From Nematostella vectensis (Eukaryota; Cnidaria; Anthozoa; Actiniaria; Edwardsiidae): 64,000 nucleotides of DNA. The stretch's first letter is position 1; each line of letters begins with the position of its first letter. The translations under genes and the position numbers were made by a program. Where the stretch lies: NCBI RefSeq assembly GCF_932526225.1, contig NC_064038.1, positions 12,089,070 to 12,153,069 on the forward strand, written 5' to 3'. Below are positions 56,239 to 64,000 of this stretch, in pieces. The notes below the pieces were generated by a model, which saw only the letters and a program-made list of their open reading frames with translations, had not been told where the DNA came from and did not search any database.

Positions 56239-59200
56239 TTAATCAAACTGAACTAAGCACCTTATCTAATGCATTTAGACAAACACAAATGAAACCGAGC
56301 AAAGCCTCTTATCCACCACACACAAGACTGATGCTATTCCAACTGAGCTTAAAAGCCCCTTATTCACCACACACCATACTGATGCTATTCAAACTGAGTT
56401 TAAGCCCCTTATTCACCACACACTATACTGACGCTATTCCAACTGAGCTTAAGCCCCTTATACACCACACACCATACTGATGCAATTCAAACTGAGTCTA
56501 AGCCCCTTATACACCACACACCATACTGATGCTATTCAAACTGAGCTTAAGCCCCTTATACACTACACACTATACTGATGCAATTCAAACTGAGTCTAAG
56601 CCCCTTATACACCACACACTATACTGATGCTATTCAAACTGAGCTTAAGCCCCTTATTCACCACACACTATACTGACGCTATTCCAACTGAGCTTAAGCC
56701 CCTCATTCACTACACACCATACTGATGCTATTCAAACTGAGTTTAAGCCCCTTATACACCACACACCATACTGATGCTATTCCAACTGAGCTCAAGCCCC
56801 TTATACACCACACACCATACTGGTGCTATTCAAACTGAGTTTAATCCCCTTATTCACCACACACTATACTGATGCTATTCCAACTGAGCTTAAGCCCCTT
56901 ATACACCACACACTATACTGGTGCTTAATCAAACTGGGCTTACTTATTCACTACACACCATACTGGTGCTATTCAAACTGAGCTTAAGCCCCTTATTCAC
57001 TACACACCATACTGATGCTATTCAAACTGAGTTTAAGCCCCTTATTCACCACACACTATACTGATGCTATTCCAACTGAGCTTAAGCCCCTTATTCACTA
57101 CACACCATACTGATGTTATTCTAACTGAGCTTAAGCCCGTTATTCACTACACACTATACTGATGCTATTCCAACTGAGCTTAAGTCCATTATTCACTACA
57201 CACCATACTGATGCTATTCCAACTGAGCTTAAGCCCCTCATTCACTACACACTATACTGATGCTATTCCAACTGAGCTTAAGTCCATTATTCACCACACA
57301 CCATACTGATGCTAATCAAACTGAGCTTAAGCCCCTTATACACACACACCATACTAGTGCTATTCAATCTGAGCTTAAGCCTATACACCACACACTATAC
57401 TGGTTCTTAATCAAACTGGGCTTACTTATTCACCACACACTATACTGATGCTATTCCAACTGAGGTTAAGCCCCTTATTCACCACACACCATACTGATGC
57501 TATTCCAACTGAGCTTAAGCCCCTTATACACTACACACCATACTGGTGCTATCCAAACTGAGCTTAAGGCCCTTATTCACTACACACCATACTGATGCTA
57601 TTCAAACTGAGTTTAAGCCCCTTATACACCACACACTATACTGATGCTATGCAAATGTTAATGACACTGAATTAAGCCCCTGTAAACTATAAACTAGACC
57701 AACACTAACTCATCTGAGCTATGCCCCACCAGAACCTAGTGTTTAGAATTAAGCCCCTATCCACTGTTCATCATCAGACTAATAATAATCAAAACAAGTT
57801 AAGCTCTTATCCACTGTTTATACGATCAGCTCTAATAAAAATGAGCTAAGCCCCTCAGCACTGTATAAAGGCCAATGCTAAGCAAACTGAGCTGACTCCC
57901 TTATTCACTGTACAGAATTGAAATGCACAACACACCAGATACTGATGTCCAACACACACCAGATTCTGGTGCTTATCAAACTGAACCAGCCCATATCAAC
58001 TGTACATAAGACTGAGCCAAGCACCTTTTCCATCAAATTGAACTAAGCCAATTATCACCAGACTGATGCCTCCAGTTATATCATCAAACTGAGCTAAGCC
58101 CCTTGTACACAAGACAATCCTAATTCAACTGAGCTTAGCCCCTAGCCAACACACAAGGGGCCAATGCTAATCAAACTGAGCTACAAGTGCACTTTACGTC
58201 AAATTGAACTCAGCCAGTCATCCATCACACACCAGACAAATGCTAATCAAACTGAGCTAGTATATGGGAACAATAATAATCAAACTGACTAGGTCCCTTA
58301 TCAACCACACACCAGACTGATGCTAAGCATACTGAACTAAACCCCCTATTGTACACAAGACTGAGCTAATCACCTTTTCCACTGTAAACCCGACCAATCC
58401 GAATTCAACTGTGCATGGCCCCTTATCCAATAATAATCAAAATGGAATTATGCACCGCACACCAGACTAATGCTAAGCAAACTGAGCTGAGCGCCTAATC
58501 CATTGTACATAAGACCAATGCTATTCAAACTGGGCTAATCCATATATTCACTGTACATAAGACCAATGCTATTCAAACTGGGCTAATCCTTATAATCACT
58601 GTAGTTGAACCCCATATCTGCTGTACAGGTGACCAATGCTAATCAAACTGAGTTGAGCCTCTTATCCACCACACACCAGGCAGGGCAGTAGAAGTGATTA
58701 TTTAACCTGAAAAGGAAAAAAATAATAAAAGTAACAGTTATCGATTAAGCGCCTTTTTGTAGAGGTTATATACAGTAAAAGAACATGCAAAACAACAGAC
58801 AGGTGATACAACTATTGCAGGTAGACTCGGCAATTCCACATGAGATATGCAATATCAAGATTTTTTCAAATTACATTGAGCCTTATGAAAATGATAAAAT
58901 ATTGAGAATTTGGGTTCACGCCCATTTCACAGGGCTCACTGAAAAAGGGGCTTGTGCCTTGGATTGAAAAAAATTCCAGATTTCTCACTTGTTTCCGCAT
59001 GAGGACACATTATTGTGGACATTACTTAATGTCCACAACGTTGACATATTTAAGTTTAATTTAGGAAAAAAGCTTCACATAAATGTGAAGAATCATTAAA
59101 ATTCATCTTTTAGATACATGCATCTTTTATGTAAAAAAAAAAAATTGAGAATATCAATCCTACTTATATCATTTTTTTTTTTCAAAAAGAAAGGTTGATT

Positions 59201-59418
59201 TTTATGTTATCTCTGCAATACTTCTATTTCAATGAATAAAAAAAAACTGGATGTCATTTTTTGGGGGAAAGCTACAGTACGACTTTTGCAGTGAATGGTA
59301 TGAGAAGCAATTTAAAGTAGAATTAGAAACAAATGTCAATTTTTGTCTTTGGATGTGATGCACAACAATCATGAACAAAAAGAATGTAAACATCATGGAA
59401 ATCGTCATTCTCCATACA

Positions 59419-59864
59419 CAGAGCTTCTGGAATTACGCAAAAAAAAACCTCAAAATTACGCGGGATTCTTTACTAAATTTAAGGAAAGCACGAAATAACT
59501 TGAAAAGGTGATTTTTTGTGTGAAAATAGGCAAGTTTTCATTGGCTCCTAGCTACCAGCCTATAAAAAAAGGTATTTTATTATTAGTCCTAGGCCTTCGC
59601 AGTTTAGCAAAGAGCACCTAGTCATTTTATTTGTTTTCGAAATTCCGTTCGAAACATCGCACTCTTACGAAGAATATCTCTCTTTTTTTTACGAGAAATA
59701 GAGATAAGAACCCATCAGCTGTGCAATTAAATGTTTTGTCTTTCAAAATTTATCCAAATTATGTGGGATTACGTGGAAATTTGTGGATTACGCAGATTAC
59801 GCGGATTACGCGGAAAAAGCCAAATTACGTGCTTCCGCACAAGCGCGTAATTCCAGAAGCCCTG
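59419..59864. mobile_element. hAT-like MITE, 446 bp (copy 2)
   Basis: Duplicate of the element at 31963-32448, starting CAGAGCTTCTGGAATTACGC and ending GCGTAATTCCAGAAGCCCTG, with flanks CATACA and TATACA. A ~77-bp internal segment of copy 1 is missing, and the right sub-terminal GATTACGCG word is expanded by two units. Confidence 0.8.
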
Positions 59865-62194
59865 TATACATGAGACGTAAGACCAAAACAATGAGCTTGT
59901 CACAAGTTTGAAGAACAAGAGGCTAAAAGTAAACATAAAGGAGAAACTTTTACATTTGGAAGGCCAGCTTAAAGTCACTTTGTTCCCTATAAAAATAAAA
60001 AAAATGTGCACTCTATAAACAAATGGAGGGTTCAACTTTGAAATAAATATGAGTGTTTGCATAACTTGTATAAAATATTTGGATGTTTTGGATTGGACAA
60101 AAATCCACATTTATGCTGTTTTAAGTATGAGCAGAGCTTGATGTGCCCTAAAATTGGATTGGGATGACTTATAACTTCTGGTTTAGGGCTGGATTTCAAT
60201 ATAAATTGTTGCTGATTTGCTGCAATGATAATGCTATGGGGAACATTTCTCATTTGATATTTGAGAGAAGTAGGTACTATACCCATTATAGACCACAAAA
60301 ATTGATGGCAAGGAAATTCAATAGAAAACGATCACAAGATAGAAGTGTTTTACTGACCATATTATTGAAAGCTCTTACCTAATATCAGACTTCTTTGTGA
60401 GAGTAATACAAAAAAAATGCAAGTATTTTAACTGTAACTAAAATACCACAGACAATAATTGTTGACGAATTTAGTTTTTAAAAGTCATGTTTGTAAATGT
60501 GTGACGGCTCAAATTTATGTTGTATAATTCAGCAAATGTTAGACTGTCTGATAATACAGTAGGTTGCAAGGGTAAGGTACTGTCCAAACAAATCAGGAAT
60601 ACAGAAAGAGAGGCCAAATAGCATCCTGAGACATCAACAACAAAATGGAAGGTTTTTAAACTCGCCATGAGGTGCATGAGTAAAGATTATTTCTTGTTTT
60701 GGGAATTATAGCCAAATTCGTTGTTGTGCGACCTCCAAAAATCCAAAACCCCTTTCTCTGTTTGATAATGGTGCGTAGTCAATCAAACCAAACAATCAAA
60801 ACCAGCTGTAATAAACACAAAGTCTTGTAAAAAGCTTTGAAAAACATTGTTCTCTAAATGTCAGTTCTTCAACTTGATGAGTCAGTTTTCAGCTTGTTTT
60901 CCTATGAAGTGAGATTTTTATGATTTTTTTTGCAACTGTCCAATAATAGGTACCGTCTGAAAATAGGTATGAGTACCTTAAAGGTTCTGTAACACCCTAT
61001 ATCAAACAAATTTCATTATCCTCTTTAACAAATATTCTGGCATAGAATACAAATATTGTGGTCAATTTGTTTAAAAGCCATGTAAATGTTTATTCATATT
61101 AACATTATATACAGTCATAAAAACACTAACAGCTTTCTTAACTTGAACTGTTTGAATATTAGCTTATCTATTTGATAACCCATTAAGCATTGTGGGTTAT
61201 GAGACATGGGCTCCTTAGCAGTGTGGTATGCCAGTTCAGGAAGAAAGGAAGTAATATAATGGTTCATTGTCCTTGTGAAAATGCCAAAAAGTCATGAACC
61301 CAAGATATTCAGCAGAAATCGCAAGCTGTGCACCAACTATCAGTGTAATGGTGAACGACTAAGACGGAAAGATGCCAAGAAATGGCAATTTCTAGTGAGA
61401 ATTCGCCCCAATTCAGAAGGAAATCTGTGCAGTTATGGCTTCTCTTTTAATAAAACTGTACCTGTATCTCCTTAAAAGGAAACAGTGTGAACAGGAAACC
61501 ATTTAACCATTTCATAATCCCATGACAATTAAAGACTTATTAGAGATGAAATTAAATTTTAACAAAGAAGCAGTAAGCTGTTCCTCTGTGCTGTTCATTG
61601 ATGAGTGTCCGCAGATAAGTCTTGTTGTTTTCTCTTGAATTTGTAGAGTTATCATAGATAAATATACACATTTTTTTGTCAAACAGTTCCTCTGACTTGA
61701 TTTCGGAGGTTCGCAATAATGCACGGTTATTGATTAAATCGACCAAATCATGATAGCTACACAGAGGAAATCTTGCATGTGATTCACCCTGAGCTTACAT
61801 AATATTCTATCTAATCCTTGCAATACTTTGAAGCTTTGAAAACTGTTTGGTAAACTGGCAAAACCGAAAGTGTACGACGTTCTGCTACCAAGCTGCCATT
61901 TTGAACTATTGGTTTACTGCGAATGAAATGCCAGAGAGGCCTGGAGTCGAATGTTTTGATGGCCAATGTTAATCCATTTTTTCCCTCCTTCCCAAACTGG
62001 CATTCTCCCCTGCTTATAGCTTATCTGCTTAGGGTATCCAACCGGAAGTAATATTGCAAAAGTGAAAAGGTAAACTTTTAGGCCGAAATGGACAAAAATA
62101 CCACAATATTCATATTGGTTGTCAGATTTGCTAAAGATGACCCCCGAGGTGTTAACAGGAACTAATGAACTAGGTGTTCACATAGTCATGTTTG

Positions 62195-62394
62195 GGCTGA
62201 AGAAAACAAATGTGCCATATGACTGTCAATTAGTTTAACTAAGACAAAATGAAGATGCAGTAAACAAAGCATAAATATTGAAAATAAAACCTGAGGCTGA
62301 AGAAAACAAATGTGCCATATGACTGTCAATTAGTTTAACTAAGACAAAATGAAGATGCAGTAAACAAAGCATAAATATTGAAAATAAAACCTAA
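62195..62394 (+). repeat. 100-bp tandem duplication in copy 2 only
   Basis: GGCTGAAGAAAACAAATGTG through GAAAATAAAACCT occurs twice in direct succession; the first block has it once (near 34769). Confidence 0.9.
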
Positions 62395-63074
62395 AATCGT
62401 CAGAAATGTGCAATGAAAGCCCGTTTAGATTTGAAAGGCAATTAAAAAAAACGGTTCAAATTTTAATTTGGATTTTTCGCGCTTATTTTAAAAGGTGTCA
62501 TTAAGTACTCATAAGTATTGCGCGCATGTACAAACAACAAACTTCAAAAATTTATAGCCTGCGTAGCGACTATAAAAAAATTATCGCTTCAAAACCTATC
62601 CAAACATCGCTTATTTTTCGTTTTGTTTCAAGAAAGGTTGATGAGTAGGTTATGTTATATATAGAGCCACTTTATTTTATGCTTGTCTTTACGGAGCTAC
62701 GCACTCACTGAAGAAATGAATAAATTTTGTTCGGCTCGAGCAAGGGCGAGAATACAAGGTTGAGAATTAGTTAATAAAACAAATCACGATTATCATTATC
62801 ATTTAAACTTACCTTCCGGATGTGCTCCAAAATATTTATACAACGTATTTCGAAGGTAAAAATGGATGTTTAACTTCGGATGGTGGATGATTTTCGATGA
62901 TGAAGGATCGTGCAACCACGGCGCGTCTCGAAAACAGTTCTCCAACTCAAACTGTCTTCAGATAAACTGTTGCCAAGGTAACACTACAAATGATATATAC
63001 CACAGGAGTCCCGTCGAATGAGCGTGCATTATTCCTTCTGTATCTCAATGATGTATTTATCGATTCTTTTATTA

Positions 63075-63240
63075 ATACTTATTTACTTTAACGAATATTT
63101 AAAAGACCTGTCAACTACATTCAGATTATATAATAAAGAGGTATCTCAGAAATTATGAAAAAATATAAAACGTAGAAATCGAGGATCAATGTTTTTACAG
63201 CCTAATAGTGACTGGGTGTTTCCGAAACTTTAAATTAAAG
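63075..63240. other. ~170-bp segment present only in copy 2
   Basis: Between TTTATTAA and TCCGTATAACC the second block has about 170 extra bases that the first block (near 35560) lacks. Short ATTAA words at both edges suggest a microhomology deletion in copy 1 rather than an insertion in copy 2; no inverted repeats. Confidence 0.7.
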
Positions 63241-64000
63241 TCCGTATAACCACCTTTAACTAGCAGAAAGAAACATTGATAAGCTTTCAAATTATGAAAA
63301 GGAAATTGAATTTGATTGAGATTTAGGTTTCCTACAGAACTTTGAAAATTGATGGTCATTTTCTTGGCCGCACAAAACGGGGATTGAATCTTAGGGTACT
63401 ATCGTTTTCTGTTTTGGCAAAGAAGTCTAAACAACGCTTTTAAATAATATCGATCAACCACTCCTTTGTTATTGTTTAATACAGTGGTTTATTTGCAAAA
63501 AAAAACTTCAACATAACAATCCACGAATGAAGTCTGATACGTTATTGACGATATTTGATTGAAAATATTTTGGTTACTCGCTTGAACTAGCTGATGGAAA
63601 CTGATGTTTTGTGTGATTCGGCATTAAGTAGGAGTATAAAATGGTGGCGTGATTAGCTCGTAAAAATTCTGAGACGGCAGTCACAAAATAATAACTCGAT
63701 TTTGCATTGCTACCTACACTAAAAAAATTGCATTGCTACCTACACACTACCCAAAGGAAAACGGAAGACATGTGAAGGGAATCATCACAGGTAGCTCGAG
63801 CTCTTTATTTATCTCTATCGAGTAAACATAAACATGAAAAAGAAACAAAAGACTTATCGAAGAAGAAAGTGTTGTTTAGGGCGTTAGCCCTTATTGACAG
63901 CAAAATAGACCATCCCCATTCACAGTAGGGAATGTTAAAAATAACTCCGTTTGCATAGATTCCACCGTGTATAAGAGTGCATCATATATGTTTTCGCAAA

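Larger units (their letters stand above)
51601..57316 (+). repeat. 2,858-bp perfect tandem duplication
   Basis: 51601-54458 and 54459-57316 are almost identical in sequence and length; I noticed only single substitutions (for example G to A at 56051 versus 53193, and near 56287). Every landmark (MITE, identical frames at 52345/55203 and 53431/56289) is offset by exactly 2,858. Confidence 0.97.
51222..58683 (+). repeat. 48/49-bp satellite array, copy 2
   Basis: Same array as 26515-31205, enlarged by the 2,858-bp duplication and differing in the arrangement of its uniform 49-bp core. About 150 units. Edge units match copy 1 unit for unit, whereas core units do not align one to one, so the cores have turned over independently since the block duplication. 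Confidence 0.95.
50306..64000 (+). repeat. Large duplicated block, copy 2 (continues past the window)
   Basis: Matches 25599-36328 from the GTGCGTGCGCC boundary to the final base, where it still aligns with copy 1 just before the 75-bp satellite of copy 1. Extra length is accounted for by the 2,858-bp tandem duplication, the MITE, a 100-bp duplication at 62195-62394 and a ~170-bp segment near 63075-63240, against a ~77-bp shorter hAT-like MITE. Confidence 0.95.

Overview
This is a eukaryotic, non-coding, repeat-dominated stretch of a metazoan genome. It is AT-rich, carries fossil non-LTR retrotransposons of animal type, a Crypton-derived (DUF3504-like) gene fragment with a spliceosomal intron, many short inverted-repeat DNA transposons, and several satellite arrays. 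The mix resembles cnidarians (coral or anemone) or another marine invertebrate, but no sequence here fixes the species. I found no intact host protein gene. Almost all open frames are shadows of repeats.

Layout. Bases 1-5,900 hold little beyond short degenerate repeats and a 25-G run. Bases 5,894-9,405 hold a fragment that looks like a tyrosine-recombinase C-terminus, a 14-bp G-rich minisatellite, a 93-bp tandem repeat and a 1.3-kb inverted-repeat element. Bases 9,900-13,056 hold one possible orphan exon and layers of old duplications. Bases 13,057-16,407 are a decayed L1/Tx1-like LINE whose 5' end is inverted, the signature of twin priming; it is cut off before the RT catalytic YADD/FADD box. 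Bases 16,995-17,553 are the intron-containing Crypton-derived pseudogene. Bases 18,995-19,565 and 23,083-25,398 are two more LINE fragments on the minus strand (a CR1-like tail, and a longer RT plus C-terminal zinc-like domain). An exactly 200-base N run follows (25,399-25,598), probably a scaffolding gap of arbitrary size.

The right 38 kb is one nested repeat system. A block starting at 25,599 reappears at 50,306 and is still matching at the end of the window, giving a period of about 24.7 kb. Each block holds a 200-bp TA-flanked MITE, a long 48/49-bp satellite, about 5 kb of anonymous sequence with a hAT-like MITE, and (in the first block) a 75-bp satellite interleaved with three copies of an 800-bp segment. 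Between the blocks lie a CATGG-rich palindromic array, a pogo-like MITE, a hAT-like inverted-repeat element and a cluster of GGTCCTCGTAA motifs. The second block has grown by an exact 2,858-bp tandem duplication that carries a 245-bp TTAA-flanked MITE; the matching site in the first block is empty. This orders the events: block duplication, MITE insertion, local tandem duplication.

Nothing here forms an operon or pathway. The main interest is structural: the chronology of the duplications, the shared motif between the 75-bp satellite and the foldback cluster, the twin-primed LINE, and several apparently complete MITEs with readable target-site duplications.
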